Below are positions 51,301 through 60,113 of a stretch of DNA of 64,000 bases, in pieces (within the stretch, counting starts at the first letter, position 1; every line of letters begins with the position of its first letter). Both the position numbers and the translations under genes were made by a program. The notes under the pieces were generated by a model. The model searched no databases. It was not told the DNA's origin and worked only from the letters and a program-made list of their open reading frames with translations. Source of the stretch: VRUE01 sp963742535 (lineage in GTDB: Bacteria; Actinomycetota; Thermoleophilia; Solirubrobacterales; 70-9); NCBI GenBank assembly GCA_963742535.1, contig CAVUMC010000002.1:2604001-2668000 (forward strand). Direction: 5' to 3'.

Positions 51301-54300
51301 TTCGGCGAGGTCGTCTTCCCCGCCGCCGCCCAGCTCGAGCTGGCCCTGGCGGCGGCGCGAGCCGCCGGGCTGGCGAGTGTCGAGCAGCTCGATCTGGAGG
51401 CACCACTCGTCCTGCCCGCCGGCGACGCCGTGCAACTGCGGGTCGGCGTCGGCGAGCCGGACGCCGATGGCCGCCGCGAGTTCACCATCCACTCGCGCCC
51501 GCAGTTGGACGGGACGAGCGAGCCTGCGCCCTGGACGCTGCATGCGGTCGGGACACTCGCCGCCGCGGCCGCGGAAGGAACGGCGTTTACCCCGGACGCG
51601 GACGAGACGGCGTTCGCCACGTCTGCCTGGCCGCCCGAGGGCGCCGAGGAGCTCGATCCCGCGGTCGTCTACGACCGCCTGGCCGAGATCGGGGTCGAGC
51701 ACGCTTCCCGCGGCCGCTGCCTGCGCGGCGCCTGGAGGCGCGGCGAGGACCTCTTCGCCGAGGTGGCGCTGGGTGAGGACAGCGCCGGCGGCGGCGATTT
51801 CAACATCCATCCCGCCCTGCTCGAAGCGGCGGCGCTGGCCGGCCTGCAGCTCTTGGGCGAGGAAGACGAGGCGGTCCTGCCGGCGCACTGGAGCGGCATC
51901 AGTTTGGGCTCGCCGGCTCACGGAACCGGCGCCGGCTCCAGCGCGCCAGCAGAGGGGAAGCTGCGAGTACGGCTCACCCGCACTGCCGAGGGCGTGCGCC
52001 TCCTCGCCTGCGACGAGGAAGGCGAGCTGGCGCTCGAGGTCGAGTCGCTGCGCGGCGAGCCGCTCGAGCCAGGCCGGATCTCCGCCGCCCGCCGCCGCCG
52101 CTCGCTCTACCGGCGCGAGTGGGTTGCGGTCGAAGAGGAGCCTGCGCACCGGCGCACTCGTGTCGCCGCGCTGGGGGAGGTCGCCCTGTCGGGCTTGGAG
52201 GGAGAGCGTTACCGCGACCTCGACGCCCTGTGCGGGGCGGTCGCCGACGGCGCCCCGCTACCGGACGTCGTCCTGGTCGAACCGCTGCCGGGCGCGGGCG
52301 AGGGAGAGCAGCTCGCCGCGGCGGCGCGGACGGGCGCCCGCGCCGGCCTCGACCTGGCCCAGGCCTGGCTTGCCGCCGGGAGCCTCAGCGGCGCGCGCCT
52401 GACCGTCCTCACCGAACGGGCCGTCGCGGTGGCCGAGGGCGAGGACCCCGATCTGCCCGCCGCGACGCTCTGGGGCCTCTTCTACAGCGCCGCCAGCGAG
52501 CACCCCGGGCGCTTCGCCGTGCTGGACCGCGATGCAAGGGAGCTGCCGTCGTCGGCCCTGACTCACGCCCTTGGCACCGGCACCACCGAGCCGCAACTGG
52601 CCCTCCGCGCGGGCCGGGTCCTGGCGCCGCGGCTCGCCCATCCCGCCCTCGGGGAGGTCGAGGCCACGCCGCCGCCGCTCGACCCGGCCGCAACGGTCCT
52701 GATCACCGGCGGCCTCACCGGCATCGGCGAGGCCGTGGCCCGCCACCTCGTCACCGCGCACGGCGCCCGCCACCTCCTGCTCGCCAGCCGCCGCGGCGCC
52801 GAGACCGAGGGCGCCGCCGAGTTGATCGCCGAGCTGGCCGAGCTGGGAGCCGAGGCCACCGTAGCCGCCTGCGACGTCGCCGACCGCGAGCAGCTGCGCT
52901 CGTTGATCGAGGCGATTCCCGCCGAGCGGCCGCTGCGCATGGTCATCCACTCGGCCGCGGTCCTTGACAACGGCGCGATCGAATCGCTGGACGCCGAGCG
53001 CCTCGACCGGGTGCTGCGGCCCAAGGTCGACGCCGCCTGGGCCCTCCATGAGCTGACCAGGGAGATGGGCATCTCCCAGTTCCTGCTCTTCTCCTCGGTC
53101 GCCGGCCTGCTCGGCGGCCCGCTGCAGGCCAACTACGTCGCCGCCAACGCCTTCCTCGACGCCCTCGCCGCGCATCGCCGCGCCAATGGCCTGCCGGCGA
53201 CCTCGCTCGCCTGGGGTGGCTGGGCGCGGGAGTCGAGTTTGGTCGAGGCGCTCGCCGAGGTCGACCGCAAGCGCCTGGAGCGTTCCGGCATCGTCCCCTT
53301 CTCGATCGAGCAGGGGGTGGAGCTGTTCGACGCCGCCCGCGCCGGTGAGGACTCGCTGCTCGCCCCTGTCGGCCTCGATCTCGCCGCGCTGCGCGAGCAG
53401 GCGGCGATCGGGGTGCTGCCGGCGTCCCTGCGCGATCTCGTCGCTCTGCCGGGCGGGGATGCGGGCGGGGCGAACCTGCGCGAGCGGCTGGTCGGCATGC
53501 CGCCACCCGAGCGCCAGGCCGCGGTGCTGGACCTCGTCCTGGCCGAGGCGGCGACGGTGCTCGGCCACGACTCCGGCACCAGGGTCGATGCCGAGATGCC
53601 GCTGCCCGAACTGGGGCTCGACTCGCTGGGCACGGTCGAGCTGCGCAACCGCGTCGCCGCCGCCACCGGGGTGCGGGTGACGATGCTCGCGCTCAGCGAC
53701 AGCCCGACGCTCGCCGCGGTCGCGAGCTACATCGCCGAGCAGCTCGACCGCAACGAGGACGTCGCCCCTGGTGAGGGTGAGGAGGCCGCGGATGGCGTCT
53801 CGCTCTCGTCGCTGCTGATCAGCGCGCGCGAGGACGGCCGGCTCGGCGAGTTCGTCGAGCTGCTCGCCTCCGCCTCGCGCTTCCGCCCCTCCTTCTCCGC
53901 ACCGGAGCAGAGCGGGTGGGAGGCGCGGCCGGTGCGCCTGGCCGAGGGCCCGCCGGACGTGCCGCCGTTGATCCTCTTCCCCTCGCTCGGGGTCGTCTCG
54001 GGCGTGCACGAGTACGTGCGGCTTGGCAGGGAGCTGGCAGGCAAGCGGGCGGTCCACAGCTTCTCCCTGCCGGGCTTCGGCCCCGGTGAGGCGCTACCGG
54101 CCACCGCCGAGGCGGCGATCGCCGTCCTGGCCGAGGCGGTGCGCGGAATCGGCCCCGAGGTGATCCTCGGCGGGCACTCCTCGGGCGGCTGGCTGGCGCA
54201 GGGGGTGGCGGCCCAACTCGAGGCCACGGGCGAGGAGGCGGAGGCGGTCCTCCTGCTCGACACCTACGCTCCCGACTCGCCCCTGCTGGCGCGAATGCTG

Positions 54301-54618
54301 CCGCTGGTGCTGGCGGCGAACGCCGATCCGGAAGCGACCGCCGGCGACCCGCGGCTGCTGGCGATGGGGGCCTACGTGCGGATCTTCAGCGAGTGGGAGG
54401 CGCCGGCGATCGCCGCGCGGACGCTGCTCGTGCGGGCGGACCGTCCCGCCTGGGAACCCGACTCCGAGGACTGGCAGGCGCGGTGGGAGCTGCCGCACAC
54501 GCCGGTCGAGGCGGAGGGGGATCACTTTTCGATCGTGACCGACGGCGCTGCCAAGACGGCGGCGCTGATCGAAGACGTACTCGCAGGGCAAACAGTCAAC
54601 GGAGAGGTGGGGGTGTGA
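48367..54618 (+). CDS. PKS-D: terminal module M11 (KS-AT-DH*-KR-ACP) with thioesterase
   Basis: Last PKS of the line, 2,083 residues. The ATG at 48367 is preferred to an upstream ATG at 48352 because it opens a docking helix (SDEARLREYLEKAALDLKR) and overlaps the PKS-C stop by 11 bp. KS Cys 48976-48978; AT of GHSQGE type with motif AASH (50662-50673). The DH is decayed: its catalytic His is Arg (51292-51294, GDRTVFGEVVFP), the HPALLE motif has Glu for Asp, and the GxxYG region is disrupted. KR has TGGLTGIG, LDN and Tyr 53134-53136; ACP Ser 53623-53625. The type I thioesterase occupies about 53970-54590 with GHSSGG (Ser 54178-54180), Asp 54259-54261 in LLLDTYAP and His 54523-54525 in GDHFSI. 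It should release the chain as a lactone or acid with a 3-hydroxyl. Whether it cyclises cannot be told from sequence. Confidence 0.96.
48466..53750 (+). other. Module M11: KS-AT-DH*-KR-ACP, terminal module
   Basis: See PKS-D. The DH remnant (~51190-52090) has Arg for the catalytic His and Glu for the Asp; KR retains the LDN motif and Tyr. Predicted output: beta-hydroxyl with an alpha branch set by the AASH-type AT. Confidence 0.84.
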
Positions 54619-54619
54619 G

Positions 54620-55363
54620 ATGAGCGCTGTCATTCAGGCGGCCGGCTTGCTGAAAACGAACGAAGAAGTGGATCTGGAACGCGAATACCTGGACGTGCTC
54701 GGGGAGAGCGATCCGATCGGCCCGCACCGGGGGCAGCAGGTCTTCCGCAGCGGCTTCGTTCCCAAGGTCTACGAGCGCCACTGGCGGCCGATGGTCTCGC
54801 GCTTCTTCTTCGGCTTCTCCGGCCCGAGCGCCGACGAGGAGCGGCAGATGGCCCTGGAGATGATGCGGATCAGCGAGGGCGATCAGGTGATCGACGTCGG
54901 TTGCGGCCCGGGCAACTACACCCGGCACCTGGCGCAGGCGGCGGGGGAGGGCCTGACGGTCGGTCTCGACGCCTCGGAGTCGATGCTGACGGCGGCGGTC
55001 GCTGCCAGCGACCGCGAGAACCTGGTCTACGTGCGCGGCGATGCCTGTGCCCTGCCCTTCGAAGACGAGACCTTCGACGTCGCCTGCAGCGTCGGGGTGA
55101 TCCACATGGTCGAGCAGCCACTCGTCGCCCTGGCGGAGATGGTCAGGGTGCTGGCCCCCGGCGGTCGCCTGGTCGTCCTCGCCAGTTGCGCGCGCAAGGA
55201 GCGACAACGGGGCGCGCGCCGCGGTCTCACCACCTTCGGCAGGGACGAGCTGACCGGTGCCCTGCGCGAGCACGGGCTGGGAGAGATCGAGCAGAAGGTG
55301 ATTCGGCGCGGCCAGTTCGTCGTCGCGCAAAAGCCGTCAGAGGGGGTTGGCAATGGCCATTGA
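54620..55363 (+). CDS. Class I SAM-dependent methyltransferase
   Basis: A 247-residue methyltransferase starting one base after the PKS-D stop, so probably translated with it. The SAM-binding motif I is clear (VIDVGCGPGNYT from residue 90), followed by the acidic end of strand 2 (GLDAS), GDACALPFEDETFD and the motif LAPGGRLVV: the pattern of the UbiE/Methyltransf_11 group. An extended N-terminal ~85 residues, including an aromatic stretch (SRFFFGFSG), may form a substrate cap. By position it is a tailoring enzyme for the polyketide, O-methylating a hydroxyl or the carboxylate. The sequence does not show which atom is methylated. C-methylation is less likely because branches here are explained by extender units. 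The end overlaps the next gene by 11 bp. Confidence 0.9.
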   Translation: MSAVIQAAGLLKTNEEVDLEREYLDVLGESDPIGPHRGQQVFRSGFVPKVYERHWRPMVSRFFFGFSGPSADEERQMALEMMRISEGDQVIDVGCGPGNYTRHLAQAAGEGLTVGLDASESMLTAAVAASDRENLVYVRGDACALPFEDETFDVACSVGVIHMVEQPLVALAEMVRVLAPGGRLVVLASCARKERQRGARRGLTTFGRDELTGALREHGLGEIEQKVIRRGQFVVAQKPSEGVGNGH

Positions 55364-56612
55364 CACGAGCGCAATCACGACGCTGGACGTCGAGCCCGGC
55401 ATTCTGCCGGCGACGATGGCGGCCTGGGTGATCCGCCAGGAGCGCGAGGGCGAGCCGACCGAGGCCTTTCAGCTCGAGCAGATCGAGGTGCCGGAGCCCG
55501 GCCCCTTCGAGGTGATCGTGCGGGTGATGGCGGCCGCCGTCAACTACAACGGCGTCTGGGCCTCGCTCGGCGAACCGGTCTCGGTCTTCGGCTTCGGCGA
55601 CCACCCCGAGTACGGCCACCACATCGGCGGTTCCGATGGCTCCGGCATCGTCTGGAAAGTCGGCGAGGGCGTGACCCGCTGGAAACCGGGCGACGAGGTG
55701 GTGCTGCATGGCAACCACGCCTCCTATGAGGACGTCGAGGTGCACGGGCTCGATCCGATGGCCGCCCCCAGCCAAAAGGCCTGGGGCTATGAGACCACCT
55801 GGGGCTCCTTCGCACAGTTCGCCAAAGTCCAGGCCCAGCAGCTGCTGCCGCGACCGCAGAGCCTGAGTTGGGCCGAGGCCGGTTCCTACGCAGGCGGCTA
55901 CTTCGCCGCCTACCGGATGCTGATCGACCAGTGCAAGCTGCAGGCCGGCCACAGCGTCCTGGTCTGGGGCGCCGCCGGCGGCCTCGGCGTCTTCGCCGTG
56001 CAGCTCTGCAAGGCGGCCGGAGCCAACGCGGTCGCCGTCGTCTCCTCGGCGGAGAAGGGTGAGCTGGTCAAGCGGCTCGGCGCCGTCGATTACATCGACC
56101 GCAACGAGTTCGGGGAGATGATGCGCACGCCCGAGAACAACGTTGACGCCGACCCGGCCAAGGAGAAGGAGCGCTTCAAGGCCTCGCGAGCTTTCGCCAA
56201 GCGGGTCAAGGGGATCCTCGGTGACGCGCCTGACATCGTCTTCGAGCACGTCGGCCGCGAGACCTTCCCGACCTCGGTCTTCACCTGCAAGCCCTTCGGC
56301 AAGGTGGTCATCTGCGGCGCCACGTCGGGCTTCTATCTCGACTTCGACGCGCGCTACCTGTGGATGCGCCAGAAGCAGATCATCGGCTCCCACTTCGCCA
56401 ACGCCTACCAGTGCATGCGGGGGAACGAACTGATCATGGCGGGGACGATCCGGCCGGTCGTCTGGCGCACGATGGAGTTCGAGCAGGTGCCGGAAGCGCA
56501 CCAGCTGATGTACGAGAACAAGCACCTGGGCAAGATCTCGATCCTGGTCGGGGCCGAGTCCGAGGACGAGGGCCGCAACCAGCCCGGTCCCGGCGCCGTG
56601 AGGGTCTCCTGA
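55353..56612 (+). CDS. ccr: Crotonyl-CoA carboxylase/reductase (CCR) paralogue 1
   Basis: A 419-residue medium-chain dehydrogenase/reductase of the CCR family, which reductively carboxylates 2-enoyl-CoAs with NADPH and CO2 to give ethylmalonyl-CoA or longer alkylmalonyl-CoA. The ATG at 55353 is chosen over TTG 55347 because AGGGGG sits about 7 bases upstream. Family signs: VNYNGVWASLG near residue 63, WGYETTWGSFAQF near 144, nucleotide-binding GAAGGLG at 206-212, and IIGSHFAN with His347. Asn64, Glu147 and His347 line up with the CO2-pocket residues described for Kitasatospora CCR (Asn81, Glu171, His365); Tyr146 stands where that enzyme has Phe170. Their presence argues for true carboxylation. 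Next to a PKS whose last three AT domains are non-malonyl, it most likely supplies the branched extender unit. Confidence 0.92.
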   Translation: MAIDTSAITTLDVEPGILPATMAAWVIRQEREGEPTEAFQLEQIEVPEPGPFEVIVRVMAAAVNYNGVWASLGEPVSVFGFGDHPEYGHHIGGSDGSGIVWKVGEGVTRWKPGDEVVLHGNHASYEDVEVHGLDPMAAPSQKAWGYETTWGSFAQFAKVQAQQLLPRPQSLSWAEAGSYAGGYFAAYRMLIDQCKLQAGHSVLVWGAAGGLGVFAVQLCKAAGANAVAVVSSAEKGELVKRLGAVDYIDRNEFGEMMRTPENNVDADPAKEKERFKASRAFAKRVKGILGDAPDIVFEHVGRETFPTSVFTCKPFGKVVICGATSGFYLDFDARYLWMRQKQIIGSHFANAYQCMRGNELIMAGTIRPVVWRTMEFEQVPEAHQLMYENKHLGKISILVGAESEDEGRNQPGPGAVRVS

Positions 56613-57814
56613 TGGCGGAGACGATGGACGCCTGGGTGATTCGCCAGGAGCGCGAGGGCGAGCCGACCGAGGCCTTCCAGCTCGAGCGGATCGAGGTGCC
56701 CGAGCCGGGCGCCTTCGAGGTGATCGTGCGGGTGATGGCCGCGGGCGTCAACTACAACAACGTCTGGGCCTCGCTCGGCAAGCCGGTCTCCGTCTTCGGC
56801 TACGGCGACCACCCCGAGTACGGCCACCATATCGGCGGCTCCGACGCCTCCGGCATCGTCTGGAAGGTCGGCGCCGGCGTCACCCGCTGGAAACCCGGCG
56901 ACGAGGTGGTGATGCACACCGCCCAGGTCTCCTACGAGGACATGGAGGTGCATGGCCTCGATCCCACCGTGGCACCCACCGCCAAGGCGTGGGGGTACGA
57001 GACCACCTGGGGCTCCTTCGCCCAGTTCACCAAGGTCCAGGCCCAGCAGCTGCTGCCCCGTCCCCAGAACCTCTCCTGGGCGGAGTCCGCCTCCTACGGC
57101 CTCGCCTACTTCACCGCGCACCGGATGCTGTTCGACCGCTGCGCGATGCAGGTCGGCGACAGGGTGCTGATCTGGGGGGCCGCAGGCGGCCTCGGCGTCT
57201 TTGCCACCCAGCTCTGCAAGGCGGCCGGCGTCAACGCTGTCGGCGTCGTCTCCTCCGAGGAGAAGGGCGAGCTGGCCGTGCAGCTCGGCGCCGTCGATTA
57301 CATCAACCGCACCGAATTCGGGGAGATGATGAGGGTCAGGGACAACCTCGCCGACCCGACCAAGGAGAAGGAGCGCTTCAAGGCCTCGCGGGCCTTCGCC
57401 AAGCGGGTCAAGGAGATCCTCGGCGACGCGCCTGACATCGTCTTCGAGCACGTCGGCCGCGAGACCTTCCCGACCTCGGTCTTCACCTGCAAGCCCTTCG
57501 GCAAGGTCGTGATCTGCGGCGCCACTTCGGGCTATCAGCTCGACTTCGACGCGCGTTACCTCTGGATGCGCCAAAAGCAGATCGTCGGCTCGCATGGGGC
57601 CAACGCCTACGAGAGCATGAAAGCCAACCAGCTGATGGCGGAAGGGAAGGTGCGGCCGGTGATCTGGCGGACGATGGAGTTCGGCGGGGTGCCCGAGGCG
57701 CACCAGCTGATGTACGAAAACAAGCACCTGGGCAAGATCTCGATCCTGGTCGGGGCCGAGTCCGAGGACGAGGGCCGCAACCAGCCCGGTCCCGGCGCCG
57801 TGAAGGTGGGGTAG
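56612..57814 (+). CDS. ccr: Crotonyl-CoA carboxylase/reductase (CCR) paralogue 2
   Basis: A 400-residue second CCR, starting at an ATG that overlaps the stop of paralogue 1 (TGATG at 56610-56614). Same architecture: VNYNNVWASLG (Asn47), GYETTWGSFAQF (Glu130), GAAGGLG, and IVGSHGAN (His328). Long stretches match paralogue 1 exactly, including the C-terminal KHLGKISILVGAESEDEGRN, so the pair is a tandem duplication. Differences cluster around substrate-facing segments (SHFANAYQCM versus SHGANAYESM; SYAGGYFAAYRM versus SYGLAYFTAHRM). It lacks the ~19 residues of N-terminal extension seen in paralogue 1. Two copies may make different alkylmalonyl-CoAs, act as a hetero-oligomer, or simply raise dosage; the sequence does not decide. 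Confidence 0.92.
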   Translation: MAETMDAWVIRQEREGEPTEAFQLERIEVPEPGAFEVIVRVMAAGVNYNNVWASLGKPVSVFGYGDHPEYGHHIGGSDASGIVWKVGAGVTRWKPGDEVVMHTAQVSYEDMEVHGLDPTVAPTAKAWGYETTWGSFAQFTKVQAQQLLPRPQNLSWAESASYGLAYFTAHRMLFDRCAMQVGDRVLIWGAAGGLGVFATQLCKAAGVNAVGVVSSEEKGELAVQLGAVDYINRTEFGEMMRVRDNLADPTKEKERFKASRAFAKRVKEILGDAPDIVFEHVGRETFPTSVFTCKPFGKVVICGATSGYQLDFDARYLWMRQKQIVGSHGANAYESMKANQLMAEGKVRPVIWRTMEFGGVPEAHQLMYENKHLGKISILVGAESEDEGRNQPGPGAVKVG

Positions 57815-57818
57815 GGCG

Positions 57819-58601
57819 ATGGTGCTCGCGAGTAGAAGCTGGGGCTCAGCCAGCGAGGACTGCGTCGTCTGCGTCCACGGGATCGCCCAACACGGCGGCA
57901 TCTTCGCCGAGCTCGGCGAACGCCTCGCCCAGCGCGGCCACTACGTCGTCGCCCTCGACATCCGTGGCCACGGCGATTCGGGCCGGGAGCCGCCCTGGGA
58001 CGTCGGCACCCACGTCGCCGACATCTTCGAGACGCTCGACAGCCTCGGCCTCGAGCGCCCGGCCTGGATCGGCCACAGCTTCGGCGGCCGCCTGGTGGCG
58101 ACCGCAGCCGCCGCGCAGCCGCAGCGGGTCCGGAGCCTGGTCCTGCTCGACCCGGGGGTTGAAGTGCCGGCCGAGGCGGCCCTGCAGAGCGCCGAAGTCG
58201 AACGCCTCGATTGGAGCTTCGCCACCCCGGAGGGCGCCGTCAATGCCCTGCTCTCCTCGGGCCGCGCCGTAGCCGCCCCGCAGGACGTGGTCACCGCCTT
58301 CGTCAAGGACGACTTGCGCAAAGGCCCGGACGGCCGCCTCCGCTTCAGCTTCAGCCCCGGCGCCGTCGTCGTCGCCTGGAGCGAGATGGTGCTGCCCTCG
58401 CCGCCGATCGCCCAAGTCCCGACGCTGGTGATTCGCCCCGAGGTGCCGCTCTTCCCCAGCGTCGCCCAGACCCAGACCCGCCGCTACGGCGAGAGCCTCG
58501 GTGACCTCGTCTCTCTGGTCACCGTCCCCAACGGCCACAACGTGCTCTGGGAGGCCCCGCAGGAGACCGCCGCCGCGATCGAGTCGTTTCTCGATTCCTA
58601 G
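57819..58601 (+). CDS. Alpha/beta hydrolase, possibly an editing or release hydrolase
   Basis: A 260-residue alpha/beta hydrolase starting four bases after the CCR stop, the last gene of the plus-strand operon. Seen: oxyanion-loop VHGIAQHGG, LDIRGHGDSG, nucleophile elbow GHSFGG with Ser87, LVLLDPG after the next strand (a possible acidic residue) and GHN with His240 near the C terminus. The usual Asp after the late strand (typically D-x-x-x-P) is not seen; that position reads VIRPEVPLF. It does not look like a classical type II thioesterase of PKS clusters, but could hydrolyse stalled chains or modify the product. Its stop codon overlaps that of the convergent TetR gene (CTAG at 58598-58601). 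Confidence 0.85.
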   Translation: MVLASRSWGSASEDCVVCVHGIAQHGGIFAELGERLAQRGHYVVALDIRGHGDSGREPPWDVGTHVADIFETLDSLGLERPAWIGHSFGGRLVATAAAAQPQRVRSLVLLDPGVEVPAEAALQSAEVERLDWSFATPEGAVNALLSSGRAVAAPQDVVTAFVKDDLRKGPDGRLRFSFSPGAVVVAWSEMVLPSPPIAQVPTLVIRPEVPLFPSVAQTQTRRYGESLGDLVSLVTVPNGHNVLWEAPQETAAAIESFLDS

Positions 58602-59926
58602 GCGGTTTGCTCGCCGCGAATCGCGGCGAGCGCCGCGGGGGCGCCGATGGTCGGCGCCAGGGCGAGGTAACTGAGCGTGGCCGAGATTTCCCGGCGCCTT
58701 GCCCAGTCCCGAATGATGTGATGGTGAAAGAGGGACCAGAGTGCGCCCGCCGATGCTTCGCTCACCGTAGGGCTCATCGCGGGAACGCTATCTCCGAGCA
58801 ATTCCAATAGCGCGGTTACGAGGCGGCGGCGCGATCGCGCTCCTTTCGCGCCGGGCGGAAAGTCGTTGTAAAAGCACACCCTGGTGAGGAATGGATCGTT
58901 GGCAACGTGCTCACAGAGCGCGACGATCGCACGGTAGGCCCCACCGGTCGGAGTTCGCGCGGTTGACTGGGCGCGGGCGGCCTGAGCGAGGGCTTCCCCG
59001 GCGTGCTGGTCGACGGCGTTCAGGTAGCAGTCCTCGACGTCGTCGAAGTAGGCGTCGAATTTGCTGCGAGAGACGTGGGCGGCAGAGCGGATGCGTGGGG
59101 CGGTGAGCCGCGCGTAGCCCTTTTCCGCGGCCATCTCAGCAGTGGCTTTGAGGATGAGCGCGCGGTCCCCGCTCCCGCCTGGGGCCCAGGCATTGCTCGC
59201 CCGAGCCAAGGGTTCCAGCGCGGTGTTTCGCCACACGGGCTGTCGGTCGAGGTCCATGAGCGCGCCCGCGACAGGGTCGGCCAGGCTCAGGGCCCAAGTC
59301 GTCAGTTCCTCGACTTCGCTTTCCAGTTGCGCCGTCCTACCGGCGAGGATTCGCTCACGGGCGACCTGAACGACGCCACCGACTATCCCCTCGACGACCA
59401 GGGGTGGCACCGCCACGCCCGAGGGTTTCCGGGCGAACGAATCAGCCAGCAGGCCGCCGAAGTCCCACTCCGTTTTCCAGGCGCGTTCTAAGGACGTGTC
59501 GCCCGCAGCGTAGGCCTCGACCAGGACCAGGCGTGCATCCTGCGGCTTTTGCCTGAGCCCCCGTACGAACTCTTCGAGGGCGAGCTGGGGTCGCTTGCGC
59601 CAATCTGGCTCATCCGCCTGGGCGGCGATGATGCGGCGGCTCGCCCGACGGGTAATCCGGTCGTAGGTCTGCAGATAGCAGTCCTCTTTGCTGTGAAAAT
59701 GCTCGTAGAAAGCGCGGGTGGAGACTTCGGCGTAGGTGACCACGTCGCGGACCTTGAGGGCCTTGTACCCATCCCCGGCGACGATGCCGATGGTGGCGTT
59801 GTGGATGCGGGCTAACTGATGAGCCGCCACGTCTTGTGCGGCCATGCCAGGCCCAGGAGAAAGTTTGCTCAGGACGTTGGGCGTTTCCGCCGCGGGGGCT
59901 GCGCCGGCGCTTGTCTCACTCCCCAT
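58598..59926 (-). CDS. Tandem (double-domain) TetR-family transcriptional regulator
   Basis: A 442-residue protein holding two TetR units in one chain. The first DNA-binding helix-turn-helix lies in about residues 40-85 (DGYKALKVRDVVTYAEVSTR, then FYEHFHSKEDCYL); the second begins about residue 250 (EKGYARLTAPRIRSAAHVSR, then FDAYFDDVEDCYLNAV). Each is followed by its own helical ligand-binding region. A single chain may therefore act like a TetR dimer, or bind two different sites. ATG 59926 is chosen; an in-frame GTG lies at 59932. Being convergent with the PKS operon end, it is a candidate local regulator, but its target is not shown. The gap upstream holds short repeats that could be its operator. 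Confidence 0.88.
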   Translation of the reverse strand: MGSETSAGAAPAAETPNVLSKLSPGPGMAAQDVAAHQLARIHNATIGIVAGDGYKALKVRDVVTYAEVSTRAFYEHFHSKEDCYLQTYDRITRRASRRIIAAQADEPDWRKRPQLALEEFVRGLRQKPQDARLVLVEAYAAGDTSLERAWKTEWDFGGLLADSFARKPSGVAVPPLVVEGIVGGVVQVARERILAGRTAQLESEVEELTTWALSLADPVAGALMDLDRQPVWRNTALEPLARASNAWAPGGSGDRALILKATAEMAAEKGYARLTAPRIRSAAHVSRSKFDAYFDDVEDCYLNAVDQHAGEALAQAARAQSTARTPTGGAYRAIVALCEHVANDPFLTRVCFYNDFPPGAKGARSRRRLVTALLELLGDSVPAMSPTVSEASAGALWSLFHHHIIRDWARRREISATLSYLALAPTIGAPAALAAIRGEQTA

Positions 59927-59992
59927 GAGCACAACTCACTGTCAGGCGGCACTGCAAGACGGACACCTTTCTCGCCAAGGGTTAAAGGAATG

Positions 59993-60021
59993 TCGTACCT
60001 AAAGCGAGACCCATTCGTACC
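59993..60021. promoter_or_regulatory. Direct repeat TCGTACC upstream of the TetR gene, possible operator
   Basis: TCGTACC occurs at 59993-59999 and again at 60015-60021, a 22 bp period (two helical turns), about 70-95 bp upstream of the TetR start. This gap (59927-60113) is AT-richer than its surroundings and must hold the TetR promoter. No convincing -35/-10 pair was found by eye. Confidence 0.3.
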
Positions 60022-60033
60022 AGACAAACCTTT

Positions 60034-60045
60034 GGTTTTCAAACC
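60034..60045. promoter_or_regulatory. Small palindrome GGTTTTCAAACC in the TetR upstream gap
   Basis: Arms GGTTT and AAACC flank a 2-base centre. A possible regulator half-site pair, though short enough to arise by chance. Confidence 0.2.
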
Positions 60046-60069
60046 GTGTTTTCCCGCATATTTAGGTTC

Positions 60070-60087
60070 ATCCTGTTATGTCAGGAT
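60070..60087 (-). terminator. Weak hairpin downstream of the RTX-like gene
   Basis: ATCCTG at 60070-60075 and CAGGAT at 60082-60087 form a 6 bp stem with a 6-base loop, 27 bases beyond the stop of the minus-strand RTX-like gene. There is no T run after it on that strand, so a factor-independent terminator is doubtful; it could equally be an operator for the TetR gene. Confidence 0.25.
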
Positions 60088-60113
60088 TGACAGTCCTAGA
60101 GGGGAATCAACAC

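Noticed and set aside
58735..59815. Open frames opposite the TetR gene
   Set aside because: The minus-strand frame has clear TetR motifs; the plus-strand frames have none.
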